From an uncultured Deferribacteres bacterium (lineage in GTDB: Bacteria > Zhuqueibacterota > JdFR-76 > DREG01): a stretch of DNA of 64,000 nt. The stretch is from the NCBI GenBank assembly GCA_913009825.1, contig CAJVYQ010000009.1, positions 44,213 to 108,212 of the forward strand. The letters run 5' to 3'. Of the stretch, positions 8,506-17,869 are shown piece after piece (position 1 is the stretch's first letter; every line of letters begins with the position of its first letter). The notes beneath the pieces are model-generated. The model worked only from the letters and a program-made list of their open reading frames with translations, was not told the DNA's origin and ran no database searches. The position numbers and the translations under genes were made by a program.

Positions 8506-11214
8506 TTAAAAATTTACAGAAAAGCCCAATTGAATTTCGCGGGGACGGTTGTAAAAATCTGGTCTTACAAAATAACTTTTTAATGTATTTATTCCTTGGG
8601 GCCGAAGTCCACCAGAGTAAATGGGCGCCAGTGAATAACCGGCCCGGCCGGTATCGGAAAAAACATTCAATTCGTTTAGACGGTCGAATAGATTAAATAT
8701 TCTTAGAAAGAGAGAATAGTGTAACGGTCCTAATTTGAAACTTTTATAAGCGTAGATATCAACATTATAAATATTTGGTTTTCTATCGCTGTTTTCCACA
8801 GCAGTTGGAATATTTTGGAAGGAGGGTGTATAGGGAAATCCGGTGCCAAAACGTGCAATGAGACTTAGAGCGTAGTTTCCCGGATCACCAAAAGTAACTG
8901 AACAATTTATCTGATGACGCCGATCCCAATTTAAAGGTACCATCTGTTTTTCACTTTCTGTGGGGGGATCGGTCTGTTGATCTAAAAACACATTATTGGG
9001 ATCGGAGGCGTTTCCCTTCGCAATTTGAAAGGTATAATCTATTGTGGCAGCTATTCCGTTCGTCGGCCGTTTTTCAAGCGCTATAGTAATTCCCCGAATA
9101 TTGCCGTAATCCCGATTAATATACCTCCCATAGCGAATCCCTTGCAGAGTCATTTTTACTTCAGTACCCAGTAAATTTCGAATATCTTTGTAGAATACAG
9201 TAACATCCAGAGCAAACTCTTCCCCCAATTGTTGTTGCAATCCGATTTCATAAATAACCGTTTTTTGAGGTTTTAGTGATGCATTTCCAACTGTATTTAA
9301 TAAACTATTTGGCGGCGGCGACGGAGTACTTTGTAACGGGAAAATATCAAATTCAGGGTTTGTGTATAAAAATTCAAAAGTAGGAACCTGGAAAAAATGA
9401 CCATAAGAGACATGGATGACTCCTTGATCTGTAATGGGGTAGGCCAATCCAATTCTTGGGCTGATTTGCGTGCTGGTTTCCGCTTTTTTTGTCACCGAAG
9501 CATCCGGCTCAAGAAAATTGGTTTGCAGGAAGCCATCAGGTTCAAAATAGTCAAATCGGATTCCCGCATTTACGATCATATAATCAAGCTCTATTTTGTC
9601 TTGAAAAAAAGCCGAAACTTCGATAGGCTTATGTTGATATTGATTATTATTGTAGGATGTTAACGGGGGAATGCGACCAGCCAATTCCGGCACAACTTCG
9701 TATTCTCGCAGCCAAAGGCGATGTTTTTTAGCCTCCATTCCGAATTTAAGTTGATGAACATTTGTAATTTGATAGGTCATATCCATTTTTAACAGATTTG
9801 ATGTGGTACTTCGTTGAAAATTCCACATTTGCATTCCACCGGTCAGGAACGCATTTGCGCCGGAATCTTGTAGACGCCGGCTGCTCACATAATTTTTATC
9901 ATTTGGATTTTCGAAGGTATATTGTTTAAATTTTATGTAAAAATTGGCCAGCCGCACGGTAAAAAAAGCTCTTTCATTTAAGATATGATTCCAGATTAGG
10001 ATATTATTGTAGCTGTTTTGAAAATAGTTATAATTGCCATCTGGATTTAAACGAAATTTATGGTTGTAGCTATTCCATTCATTTTTTTGGATCAGGGTTT
10101 CGTAACTGATTTTATCCATGCCCGATAACTTATATGCTAATTTAACCTGTCCTGTCCAGCGCAAATTACCATTGAGTGATACGGCTTCAGCTTCATCTAT
10201 AAGCTTTTTTGCGTTTTCTTCGGAAAATGGGATATTTTCGCCATGCGATTGAATAATCCAGCCGGAAGGGTTATCCGGCCCACCTGATGTAAAATCAGAG
10301 TGATCTGACGGCTGAAAAACATTTTTCCCATAAATATAACCATCACTGTCCAAATAGCGGCCAGAAGCATAAAAACTAAGCTTATCGCCAAATATGGGGA
10401 ACGGCCCGCTTAAATTTCCTTGAATATTGGCTGTTAAATTTAACTTGTTTATGTTCCAAAATATATTTTTATGATTACTCACAAAATCGCTAAAATAGGT
10501 TGAGAGTTCCCCCGTGTAAAAATCACTGCCCTCTTTTGTGACAATATTCACGATGCCGGACATCGCCTGACCATATTCCGCATTGAATGTACCACTGATA
10601 ACCTGTAATTCCTGAATCGCATTGATTTCAACCTGAAGTGCAAAATTGCCGGAATAAACATCATTTACGGAAATCCCATCAATCATGTACATTACTTCAC
10701 CAATTCTTCCCCCTCGGAAATGCCCATCAATTACCCCTGCTTGCAAATTTACGACTTCATCAAAATTTTGAACGGGCATCTGTGCAATGGCATCGGCATC
10801 CACCACCGATTCAGTCGATGTCAAATCTCGTTGAATTAATGGGCGTTCTGCAATAACGGTTACGGTACCACCCACTTCTAAAACCGTCATTGATAATGGG
10901 AACTCCACTGTAGTTGTTTTATCCGTATTTACTTTGACATTTTCAATACGATAAGGTGTATAGCCCATCATCTCAGCTTTTACCGTATAAGTTCCCGGTG
11001 GTATACCAATAATAATGAACTGACCGTCAAGATTACTTGCAGCTCCCATTGTTGTGCCTTCAATGATCACATTCACTCCCGGTAATGGATCTTTACTAGT
11101 GGAATCAAAAACTTTTCCAACAATTTTCCCGGTTTGACCTGCAAATGTAAAATTTGACAACATAAAAAGAACAAATAGTAAAAATACTACCTGTCGTAAC
11201 AAAGATGGTCTCAT
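8506..11214 (-). CDS. TonB-dependent receptor with carboxypeptidase-regulatory-like domain (cassette 1)
   Basis: About 902 aa from the preferred ATG at 11214 (GAGG 5 nt upstream, signal peptide MRPSLLRQVVFLLFVLFML); the frame opens at 11235. After the signal comes a CarboxypepD_reg-like domain (GKIVGKVFDSTSKDPLPGVN ... GIPPGTYTVKAEMMGYTPY), then a plug domain (VMYMIDGISVNDVYSGNF; QELQVISGTFNAEYGQAMSG; IVNIVTKEG), then a long beta-barrel ending with aromatic LGFSVNF. This is the SusC/RagA-like architecture of outer-membrane glycan or oligosaccharide importers, but no SusD neighbour is present. It is the first gene of the three-gene cassette and lies downstream of a carbohydrate-binding T9SS protein and a LacI regulator. 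An inverted repeat at 11252-11282 lies just upstream. The substrate is probably an oligosaccharide. Confidence 0.93.
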   Translation of the reverse strand: MRPSLLRQVVFLLFVLFMLSNFTFAGQTGKIVGKVFDSTSKDPLPGVNVIIEGTTMGAASNLDGQFIIIGIPPGTYTVKAEMMGYTPYRIENVKVNTDKTTTVEFPLSMTVLEVGGTVTVIAERPLIQRDLTSTESVVDADAIAQMPVQNFDEVVNLQAGVIDGHFRGGRIGEVMYMIDGISVNDVYSGNFALQVEINAIQELQVISGTFNAEYGQAMSGIVNIVTKEGSDFYTGELSTYFSDFVSNHKNIFWNINKLNLTANIQGNLSGPFPIFGDKLSFYASGRYLDSDGYIYGKNVFQPSDHSDFTSGGPDNPSGWIIQSHGENIPFSEENAKKLIDEAEAVSLNGNLRWTGQVKLAYKLSGMDKISYETLIQKNEWNSYNHKFRLNPDGNYNYFQNSYNNILIWNHILNERAFFTVRLANFYIKFKQYTFENPNDKNYVSSRRLQDSGANAFLTGGMQMWNFQRSTTSNLLKMDMTYQITNVHQLKFGMEAKKHRLWLREYEVVPELAGRIPPLTSYNNNQYQHKPIEVSAFFQDKIELDYMIVNAGIRFDYFEPDGFLQTNFLEPDASVTKKAETSTQISPRIGLAYPITDQGVIHVSYGHFFQVPTFEFLYTNPEFDIFPLQSTPSPPPNSLLNTVGNASLKPQKTVIYEIGLQQQLGEEFALDVTVFYKDIRNLLGTEVKMTLQGIRYGRYINRDYGNIRGITIALEKRPTNGIAATIDYTFQIAKGNASDPNNVFLDQQTDPPTESEKQMVPLNWDRRHQINCSVTFGDPGNYALSLIARFGTGFPYTPSFQNIPTAVENSDRKPNIYNVDIYAYKSFKLGPLHYSLFLRIFNLFDRLNELNVFSDTGRAGYSLAPIYSGGLRPQGINTLKSYFVRPDFYNRPREIQLGFSVNF

Positions 11215-11251
11215 ACCGACCTCTTCATTTTTCAAAGTGAAATTAAATAGG

Positions 11252-11282
11252 AACTGCCCGGATGGAATACACCCAGGCAGTT
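11252..11282 (-). terminator. Stem-loop between T9SS gene and TBDR gene (attenuator or processing hairpin)
   Basis: AACTGCC and GGCAGTT form a 7-bp stem with a 17-nt loop in the 60-bp gap between the stop of the carbohydrate-binding T9SS gene and the TBDR. On the minus strand it is followed by a mildly T-rich stretch (CCTATTTAATTT), too weak for a strong intrinsic terminator. It could limit read-through or stabilise the upstream mRNA so that the first secreted protein is made in excess. Confidence 0.4.
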
Positions 11283-11295
11283 TCTTTTGAACAAA

Positions 11296-12741
11296 TTACT
11301 TCATTAGAATCATCTTTTTCATGGATATAAAATCACCAACTTTAAGACGATAAAAATAAATTCCGGTCGGAACTTTTTGACCAAAATCATCATTTGCATC
11401 CCAGAGAAGTTTGAAAGTACCAGCCGGATAAAAACCACCAACTAGAGTTCTAACTTTTTGGCCAATTACGTTAAAGATATCAAGAGTTACCTGACCGGCT
11501 TTTGGTAACCGGAATTCAACCATGGTTGTGGGGTTAAACGGATTTGGATAATTTTGCCTCAATTCATATTCCGATGGAATTAATTCTTGAATAAGTATAT
11601 CAGCATCTTCTACACCGGTCACTAAAATTTCAACCGGTTCAATAGAGAAGTCATCATACCAGGCATAACCCATGGTCATACTATTAAAACGAGCACGCAT
11701 TGATAATCCGGAAGCATCCGGAGGAGATTTGGAGATGATCGTATAATAAGTCCAATCTGAGCTGCTATCTCGTTGATCAAAATAAACAAACTGATCACCT
11801 TCCGTCAAATCCCAGGCTTTACCTATCGGATCTCGGTGATAGAAAAAGTTAATACCCATACGATCCTTATCATAATCTTTCGTCACATTCGATCCAAACC
11901 AACCGGCTCCTGTATTCACACTATCCAACTTTGCCCATACACTGATCTTATACCATTTATCCGGTTCTACCGTTACCGGCCGGGAGTAAAATACCATCTC
12001 ATCATCGTTGGTATCACGCTCTCGTTGTAAAACCGCATAGTCACCACTATGTGCATTCGTAGTATCCAAATTGGCAAATCCTATCTTGTCTCCACTTGCC
12101 CAGTTCAGCCAACCAACCGGCGTCTCGGCATTGCCATTGAATAAACCCATCGACCAATCCGGACTGGTACCACAGTTCACATTGTCAAAATAGGCCTTCC
12201 CTGTGGCATCCTTACCAAACATGATCATCGCTACGACACTGTCCGGCTCATCTGCCCCTATCGCAACACCGCCGGTATACTTCGTCCAATCCTTCGTGTC
12301 TACCGTCTGATCTACCCAAACATACCCATCCGACAATAATGTACCATTCTTGAATATCTCATAATGGACTCCAATCTTTGCATCATCATTCGCCGGAGTG
12401 ATGTTCACACCTTCCGTTTTTGCCCAGAAACTGAAATTATACAGCTCATTCGCTTTCGCATTATTCCAGTATAAATCAGCATTGTTCACACTCATCCAGC
12501 CTACTGCCGCACTACCTGCATTGGGCTTCATGATCTCAAAGGATCGCTCACTATTATAACCCATCCAGGGCCAACTCAAGGTGCTGTTACCATCACCTTC
12601 GTTTACCTTCATCCAAAAACCCGGCTCAATTAACTCTAAATTGCCGTTGGTTAAAAGGTTTTGGGAGATTGAAAGCTGCGGTAAAACCAATACCGATACA
12701 ACTGCTACAACTAATAGCACACTCACAAATTTTCTTTTCAT
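11296..12741 (-). CDS. Secreted carbohydrate-binding-module protein with T9SS sorting domain
   Basis: 481 aa from ATG 12741, chosen over the longer frame start at 12771 because AAAGGAGAG sits 6 nt upstream and a clean signal peptide follows (MKRKFVSVLLVVAVVSVLVLP). Residues of about 25-190 and 195-370 look like two beta-sandwich modules of CBM4/9 type (LLTNGNLELIEPGFWMKV ... ATGKAYFDNV; then FNGNAETPVGWLNWASGDK ... YAWYDDFSIEPVE). The C-terminus is a classical T9SS tail (NYPNPFNPTTMVEFRLPKAG to MKKMILMK). No catalytic domain was seen. It is the first structural gene after the LacI regulator, preceded by an 11-codon leader frame. A surface or secreted glycan-binding function is likely. Confidence 0.83.
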   Translation of the reverse strand: MKRKFVSVLLVVAVVSVLVLPQLSISQNLLTNGNLELIEPGFWMKVNEGDGNSTLSWPWMGYNSERSFEIMKPNAGSAAVGWMSVNNADLYWNNAKANELYNFSFWAKTEGVNITPANDDAKIGVHYEIFKNGTLLSDGYVWVDQTVDTKDWTKYTGGVAIGADEPDSVVAMIMFGKDATGKAYFDNVNCGTSPDWSMGLFNGNAETPVGWLNWASGDKIGFANLDTTNAHSGDYAVLQRERDTNDDEMVFYSRPVTVEPDKWYKISVWAKLDSVNTGAGWFGSNVTKDYDKDRMGINFFYHRDPIGKAWDLTEGDQFVYFDQRDSSSDWTYYTIISKSPPDASGLSMRARFNSMTMGYAWYDDFSIEPVEILVTGVEDADILIQELIPSEYELRQNYPNPFNPTTMVEFRLPKAGQVTLDIFNVIGQKVRTLVGGFYPAGTFKLLWDANDDFGQKVPTGIYFYRLKVGDFISMKKMILMK

Positions 12742-12781
12742 TGCACTCTCCTTTTTTTGATTTTTATGCAATTATTTACTT

Positions 12782-12817
12782 TTACACCCCTGAAAAGCTG
12801 AAATCTAAGTAAACCAT
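12782..12817 (-). promoter_or_regulatory. Possible 11-codon leader ORF with a near-perfect Shine-Dalgarno
   Basis: In the gap between the LacI gene and the T9SS gene, AAGGAGGTGGT immediately precedes an ATG at 12817 that opens MVYLDFSFSGV and stops at 12782, about 40 bp before the next start. This is one of the best ribosome-binding sites in the window yet leads to a tiny peptide. It may be a leader peptide that sets translation or mRNA stability of the downstream gene. Expression is not shown. Confidence 0.4.
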
Positions 12818-12838
12818 ACCACCTCCTTTCGAAAGATT

Positions 12839-13867
12839 TTAAAGATTACTGTTACTTTTAGTAGATGCCCGTACAATCAAGTCTGTCGGAGCCAAAATTT
12901 TCTCCGATATATGCTTTTTATTCTTAATCATAGTCACCACCTGTTTGGCAGCAATTGCGCCCATCTCCTCTTTTTTTACTCGTATTGAAGATAGATGGGG
13001 TTCAATTTGAATATCTGCATCAATGTCATCAAATCCAATTATCGCAACTTGTTCAGGAATCCTAATTTTTTCCTCTTTTAGACGTTTCATGCAACCGATT
13101 GCCATGGCATCGTTTGCCGCAAAAATAGCAGTGGGCCAATCTCCCTTCTTCAAGATTTCATGCATGGCATTATATCCCGTAGGGATCGATGTGTTTAGCT
13201 CATGGGTTACAACAAAATTTTTATTAAGCGAAATGTTATTGTCCATGAGTGCTTTTTTATATCCATCATATCTATCGGCTATACTTGGATGTTTCAGATC
13301 CCCGCCTATAAAGCCAATTTTTTTATGTTTAGAATGAATCAGGTGATTGACAGCTTGATAAGCGCCCTCGATATTATCGATCAAAACGGCAGCAGTTTTA
13401 AAACGCCTGTTATAATAGTCTACTAAAATAACAGGTAACTCCATTTCAATTATAATTTCAATCAATCTTTCCGGAACTCTGCCGGCCATAATAACTGCAT
13501 CAACATTCTTTTCCAATAAAAATCTCGGGATCGATTTTTTTTGATCAAATTTCGTTGGTACTGTAGTGAGTAAAATATAATAGTTATGTTTTCTGGCCTC
13601 AAATTCAGTACCGAGAAAGATTTTTGTGTAAAATGGCTCCACCAAAGAAAAGTGGTCATCTGTCAGAATAAATCCAATATTCCCCGTTGTATGAGAAGCC
13701 AGACCTCTTGCAATTCTGCGGGGATAATAATTCAATTCTTTAATTGCAATCTGAATCTTGGTTTTAGTCTTTTCACTAACCGATGTCTTTTCATTTATGA
13801 CAAGTGAAACCGTTGAAACAGAAACCTGGGCTAATCGTGCAACATCTTTGATAGTTGGTTTTTTCAT
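12839..13867 (-). CDS. LacI-family transcriptional regulator
   Basis: 342 aa. An N-terminal LacI helix-turn-helix (TIKDVARLAQVSVSTVSLVI, then LNYYPRRIARGLAS hinge) is followed by a periplasmic-binding-like sensor domain (GNIGFILTDDHFSLVEPFY ... AIFAANDAMAIGCMKRL ... VAIIGFDDIDADIQIEPHLS). ATG at 13867 is taken; the frame opens 3 nt earlier at TTG. Operator-like sequences sit over its own start (13867-13880) and about 110 bp upstream (13986-13999), which suggests autoregulation. It is divergent from the plus-strand genes and upstream of the minus-strand glycan genes, so it probably represses that run until a sugar ligand binds. Ligand unknown. Confidence 0.93.
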   Translation of the reverse strand: MKKPTIKDVARLAQVSVSTVSLVINEKTSVSEKTKTKIQIAIKELNYYPRRIARGLASHTTGNIGFILTDDHFSLVEPFYTKIFLGTEFEARKHNYYILLTTVPTKFDQKKSIPRFLLEKNVDAVIMAGRVPERLIEIIIEMELPVILVDYYNRRFKTAAVLIDNIEGAYQAVNHLIHSKHKKIGFIGGDLKHPSIADRYDGYKKALMDNNISLNKNFVVTHELNTSIPTGYNAMHEILKKGDWPTAIFAANDAMAIGCMKRLKEEKIRIPEQVAIIGFDDIDADIQIEPHLSSIRVKKEEMGAIAAKQVVTMIKNKKHISEKILAPTDLIVRASTKSNSNL

Positions 13868-13880
13868 CAAAACGTTTCGA
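13867..13880. promoter_or_regulatory. LacI-family operator overlapping the regulator start
   Basis: TCAAAACGTTTCGA, a 14-bp palindrome with one mismatched pair around a central CG. It matches the classical LacI/GalR-family operator core (AAACGTTT). It overlaps the start codon of the LacI gene, fitting autorepression. Confidence 0.6.
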
Positions 13881-13985
13881 TTATTTTAGAATTTCTTTGT
13901 TAATAAAGCCAAGATGATTTAAGTAACTATTATTTTGATATACTAACAAATGATCGAGAGTTAAAATTTATAAGAAAATTTATTA

Positions 13986-13999
13986 TCGAAACGTTTCGA
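13986..13999. promoter_or_regulatory. LacI-family operator, perfect palindrome
   Basis: TCGAAACGTTTCGA is a perfect 14-bp palindrome, about 119 bp centre-to-centre from the second site at 13867-13880. The spacing would allow looping by a tetrameric or dimer-pair regulator. It is most likely bound by the adjacent LacI-family protein. Confidence 0.68.
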
Positions 14000-14000
14000 A

Positions 14001-14638
14001 ACATATTAATATAAAAAAATCAGTTTGTCAAGATATTTCTATATATGCAAAACAATTATGCCTAATTGTCCATATATTTACTGAAGTTGTTCGAAAATTA
14101 TAGGGATTTTATTTTCTTACTTAGTCCGCATTATTCACAAATTTTTGCCACAAAGGCACTAAGTCACTAAAAATATATAAATTAGAACAAGTTGGTAATT
14201 TAAACTCAGTTTGTTTCCCAAATTCTTTTTTTTAAGTGACTATCCAGCCACAAGTTCGCGGAGGCACGAAGAAGCACAAAGAAAAAGAAATGAATCGAAT
14301 TACCACTGCCGGCGGGGTGTCTTCATGGCAAAAAGAAACCAAGCTGAATAGTTCTTTTTCTAACTATTCATTAATTATTTTTACCTGAATTGAGCAATTC
14401 TCTTGTTTTTTGGCTTGTTGCCGTTACAAAACGGGCTTTCATTTTTTAGTGTAAATTCTGTTGGCGATTCGGCGAATCGCCCTGCAATCGCTCGATTAAA
14501 ACACTTGTTACAGGATTTTAATTTGCATCTGAAATGTAAAATTAATATTATTATTTAATTTAAAAAACACGCGATTTAGTAAAAAATCATATCGAACGTA
14601 CTATTTTTTATTCACCAATACTTAAGGAGGATTCAACC
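14001..14638. other. Intergenic region between divergent genes: repeat fragments, 5' region of the plus-strand cluster
   Basis: No convincing gene. Contents: a fragment of the 'CCACAAAGGCACTAAGTCACTAAA' type intergenic repeat near 14149, a degenerate family-1-like inverted-repeat element at roughly 14237-14353 (right end CTGAATAGTT at 14344), and a degenerate family-3 copy at roughly 14384-14500 (CCTGAATTGAGCAATTCT at its left end) containing the small palindrome GGCGATTCGGCGAATCGCC. A strong Shine-Dalgarno (AAGGAGG, 14625-14631) serves the next gene. Confidence 0.5.
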
Positions 14639-17600
14639 ATGTCCAGAAAAGTTGTAGCCATTTTACAGATCATGTTTATTTTCACCCTGTTTTCTTTATT
14701 CGCCTTTTCCGTTCAGGCGGCGGATAAGAAGAAAACGGATCGAACCTTTAAAATTGAAAAGGTGCGAAAAGCAGTCAACACATCTATTCTTTCCGCCGAT
14801 CCTTCCTATCGGTTGTCCCATGAGTATAAACAATTGAAAAACAAGCAAGATAAAATTAACCAGGCGCTGCGTAAAACGGTTCAGAGCAAACAGAAAGCGA
14901 TGTTGTTGCAAAAATCTGCGGACAGTTATCTCACCGGCGCCGACCGTATCAAATATTTCATGCTGGAAATTAAAAGGATGCGCGCCGCGGGAAGCACGAC
15001 TGCCGGCATTCAGCATACACTGCAGCAGCGATTTTCATTGCAAAAATCGCCTGGTTCCGGTTCCATTTCCGGTATCATTACCATGGGTGGAGCCATTCCA
15101 AATGTGGATGTTCTGATTTTTGCTTTTGATCTTTACGGCTATTACATAGCTGAAACGCAGGCCAATTTCAGCGATGGAACTTATGAATTGGACAATCTTC
15201 CGGCCGGCTCGTACTATATTTTAACAGAAAGCAATCTGGCCGATGAATTCTACAACAATGTTCCATTCAATAATTATAAAGGCTGGCGGAATGCGGACCA
15301 TGTTGCCGTGACATCCGCTCAGGTTACTCCGGATGTTAACTTCGATCTCGACAGCGGCGCGGTCATTTCCGGTAAGGTTTTTGATGAAACCACCGGTTCG
15401 CCTTTGGTGTTTTTTGTTATCAATGTTTACGATATGGAAAACAGTTCCGAACCGCTCTATACAGACTATCTATTTCCTAATATCATAACCGGTGAGTACT
15501 CTTTTAATTTTGGCAAAACCGGCTATTTTAAAATCTCCGCCGAATTCAGCGGCTATAAAACCGAATTTTACCATGAGCAACCGGATTGGAACAGCGCCGA
15601 TCCGGTTTTTATCGCCAGTCCGACCGATACGATTAGAAACATCGATTTTACACTGGTACTGGACACGGGCACAAACGAGGTTGATTCCAGCAGTATGATC
15701 TCCGGCTCCGTCATTGCCGAGGATAACGGTGCACCGTTGCTTTTTGTGCTGCTATTTGCGTTTGATACATCCGATACCAGCATCGCCGGGTTCACTATCT
15801 CCATGCCGTTTTTGGGTAAAAGGAGCACACAGGCACCGCGAGCTCCCAACTATCAGATCACCGGTTTGGCGCCTGGCAATTATATTGTAATGGCTACCGA
15901 TCTGCTGCAGGGATATTCACGGGAATTCTATCGGGAGAGTCCAACTCCGGACGGCGCCGCGCCGGTTTCGCTTGCCAAAGCGGACACGGCAACAGCGATC
16001 GATTTTACGCTGGACCGGGGTGCTTCCATCTCCGGAACCGTTACGAATGAAGCCGGTGAACCGCTGTCCAATGTAGCTGTTCTGGCCATCAAAGGGGATT
16101 TGGAAAATTTTGACGGATTTTTTACAAATATCGATGTGGGTTTTGATACCACCGATGACGCCGGTCGGTACCAGATCACCGGCATCTCCGATGGCGATTA
16201 CCTGATTCGTACTATTTCCCTGATGAATGACAATTACAATGGGATGTATCTGGATGAGTGGTACAGCGATGTTCATTCCATTTTTGCGTTTGGACAGGCG
16301 AATAAAGTTTCCGTAACTGTACCGGATACTACCGGCGGAATCGATTTTGTCCTGGAAAAAGCGAGTGTGATCAGCGGAAAAATTCTGGCTGCCGACGGCG
16401 TGACGCCGGTGGAAGATGTGACAATGGTTGTAGCCATCGACACGGCCACTTATTTGCCCCAGTTGGCGCCTTTTGAATATGGCGGTGGCAACGACGGCAG
16501 CTACACCATCTCCATGCTGGAACCGGGTGAATATACCTTGTTTGCTTTGGTCGATCCGAGTAGAGATAATATGTACATTTCGGAATTTTATGATGGCAAA
16601 GCATCAATCGGGTCGGCTGATGTCGTTGCGGTCGCATTTGGAGATACCACAAAAAATATCAATTTCACACTGGAACAGGGTGGTGTAATTCAGGGTTTTG
16701 TCAATTTAGCAGCGCAATATCACGCCGGCGCCGATACCGTTTCGGATATCCCGGTTGTCGCTTACGAGGTTGCCACCGGCCGTTTTGCCGGCGCCGCCGC
16801 GGTTACCTTCAGCGGCGGCTACAGAATAATAGGAATTCCACCAGGCAGCTACAAATTGGCGGTGCTTCCTGTTCTTTCTCCTCATGCGGTGACCTATTTC
16901 GGCGGTGGCAATACTTTCGATGATCCCAATAGTCAGCCGGTTGTTGTTGTGCCGGGGAATACTCAGGATATTGATTTTCAATTGGAACAGGCCCAGGGCG
17001 CCATTCGCGGTATCTGCCGGTATGCGGAAGATGGTACACCGCTCAATCAGGCGTTGGTTTTTGCCTACGATGCAACCGGCCACGCCGTTGGCGTAGGGAT
17101 GGCGGGGGTGGATATCATGAGCCATTTACCCACAGAAAATCCCGGCATGTATGAAATTCCAAATTTACGCACGGGCAGCTACTATGTTCGTACTTTCGCT
17201 TTGTTTTCGATACTAAACAATTTGACCAATCCTGATTTAGCTTCCGGCGATATCAGCAATCCGTTTTCAATCCTGGGCGGATTCGGCGATCTGTTCGGGC
17301 CGGTCGCCAAAGATGAATGGTACGATGGCGTTGTTGTCGATCTCCCCGATCTCAGTTTTGATTCTGTCTTTGGTTTCCTGCAGACGATCAAATATGATAT
17401 TTTCGGCTTTATGCCTTTCTTTGATACACCGCCTGCCGGAGCTCAAATGGTGAGTGTAGTGGATGGCGGGTCCGCTACGGAGAATATCAACTTCAGTTTG
17501 GGAACATTTTCTTTTGCCGATGTTTCTGTCTCCGTGGAAGATTCAGATTTGAAGACCACGCCGCACTCTTTCCAACTGGGGCAGAGTTATCCAAATCCGG

Positions 17601-17860
17601 TAGCAAGACAGAATCTGGCAAAAGGTGTAACCATTCGTTTTCAGGTGCCGGAGCGGAGTTTTATCTCCGTTTCAATTTATAATATTCTGGGCCAAAAGAT
17701 TGCCACTTTGCTGAACAAGCATATCGTCGCCGGTTCACATAATCTTCACTGGAACGGCCGGGATAACCGCGGCAGTCTGCTGCCATCCGGTATCTATTTT
17801 TACTCTCTGCAGACGGATACCGGCATGAAACAGATGAAAAAACTGGTGGTCTTAAAGTAG
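14639..17860 (+). CDS. Large secreted protein with multiple carboxypeptidase-regulatory-like repeats and T9SS tail
   Basis: 1073 aa. Start supported by AAGGAGG 8 nt upstream and a signal peptide (VVAILQIMFIFTLFSLFAFS). Residues of about 30-130 are charged and helical. From about 140 to 960 there are seven or eight repeats of a CarboxypepD_reg/Cna-B-like beta-sandwich, each with the pattern 'ISGxV....GEPLxxVxVxA ... GxYxIxGLxxGxYxV ... xIDFxLExG'. The C-terminus is a T9SS sorting domain (SYPNPVARQNLAKGVTIRF ... SGIYFYSLQTD ... KKLVVLK). Probably a stalk-like surface protein; no enzyme domain seen. The next gene starts 9 nt after its stop. Confidence 0.85.
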   Translation: MSRKVVAILQIMFIFTLFSLFAFSVQAADKKKTDRTFKIEKVRKAVNTSILSADPSYRLSHEYKQLKNKQDKINQALRKTVQSKQKAMLLQKSADSYLTGADRIKYFMLEIKRMRAAGSTTAGIQHTLQQRFSLQKSPGSGSISGIITMGGAIPNVDVLIFAFDLYGYYIAETQANFSDGTYELDNLPAGSYYILTESNLADEFYNNVPFNNYKGWRNADHVAVTSAQVTPDVNFDLDSGAVISGKVFDETTGSPLVFFVINVYDMENSSEPLYTDYLFPNIITGEYSFNFGKTGYFKISAEFSGYKTEFYHEQPDWNSADPVFIASPTDTIRNIDFTLVLDTGTNEVDSSSMISGSVIAEDNGAPLLFVLLFAFDTSDTSIAGFTISMPFLGKRSTQAPRAPNYQITGLAPGNYIVMATDLLQGYSREFYRESPTPDGAAPVSLAKADTATAIDFTLDRGASISGTVTNEAGEPLSNVAVLAIKGDLENFDGFFTNIDVGFDTTDDAGRYQITGISDGDYLIRTISLMNDNYNGMYLDEWYSDVHSIFAFGQANKVSVTVPDTTGGIDFVLEKASVISGKILAADGVTPVEDVTMVVAIDTATYLPQLAPFEYGGGNDGSYTISMLEPGEYTLFALVDPSRDNMYISEFYDGKASIGSADVVAVAFGDTTKNINFTLEQGGVIQGFVNLAAQYHAGADTVSDIPVVAYEVATGRFAGAAAVTFSGGYRIIGIPPGSYKLAVLPVLSPHAVTYFGGGNTFDDPNSQPVVVVPGNTQDIDFQLEQAQGAIRGICRYAEDGTPLNQALVFAYDATGHAVGVGMAGVDIMSHLPTENPGMYEIPNLRTGSYYVRTFALFSILNNLTNPDLASGDISNPFSILGGFGDLFGPVAKDEWYDGVVVDLPDLSFDSVFGFLQTIKYDIFGFMPFFDTPPAGAQMVSVVDGGSATENINFSLGTFSFADVSVSVEDSDLKTTPHSFQLGQSYPNPVARQNLAKGVTIRFQVPERSFISVSIYNILGQKIATLLNKHIVAGSHNLHWNGRDNRGSLLPSGIYFYSLQTDTGMKQMKKLVVLK

Positions 17861-17869
17861 GATGCAAAG

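Noticed and set aside
16706..17125. Minus-strand ORFs within the 1073-aa protein gene
   Set aside because: They are shadows of the CarboxypepD-like repeats and show no domain or ribosome-binding site.
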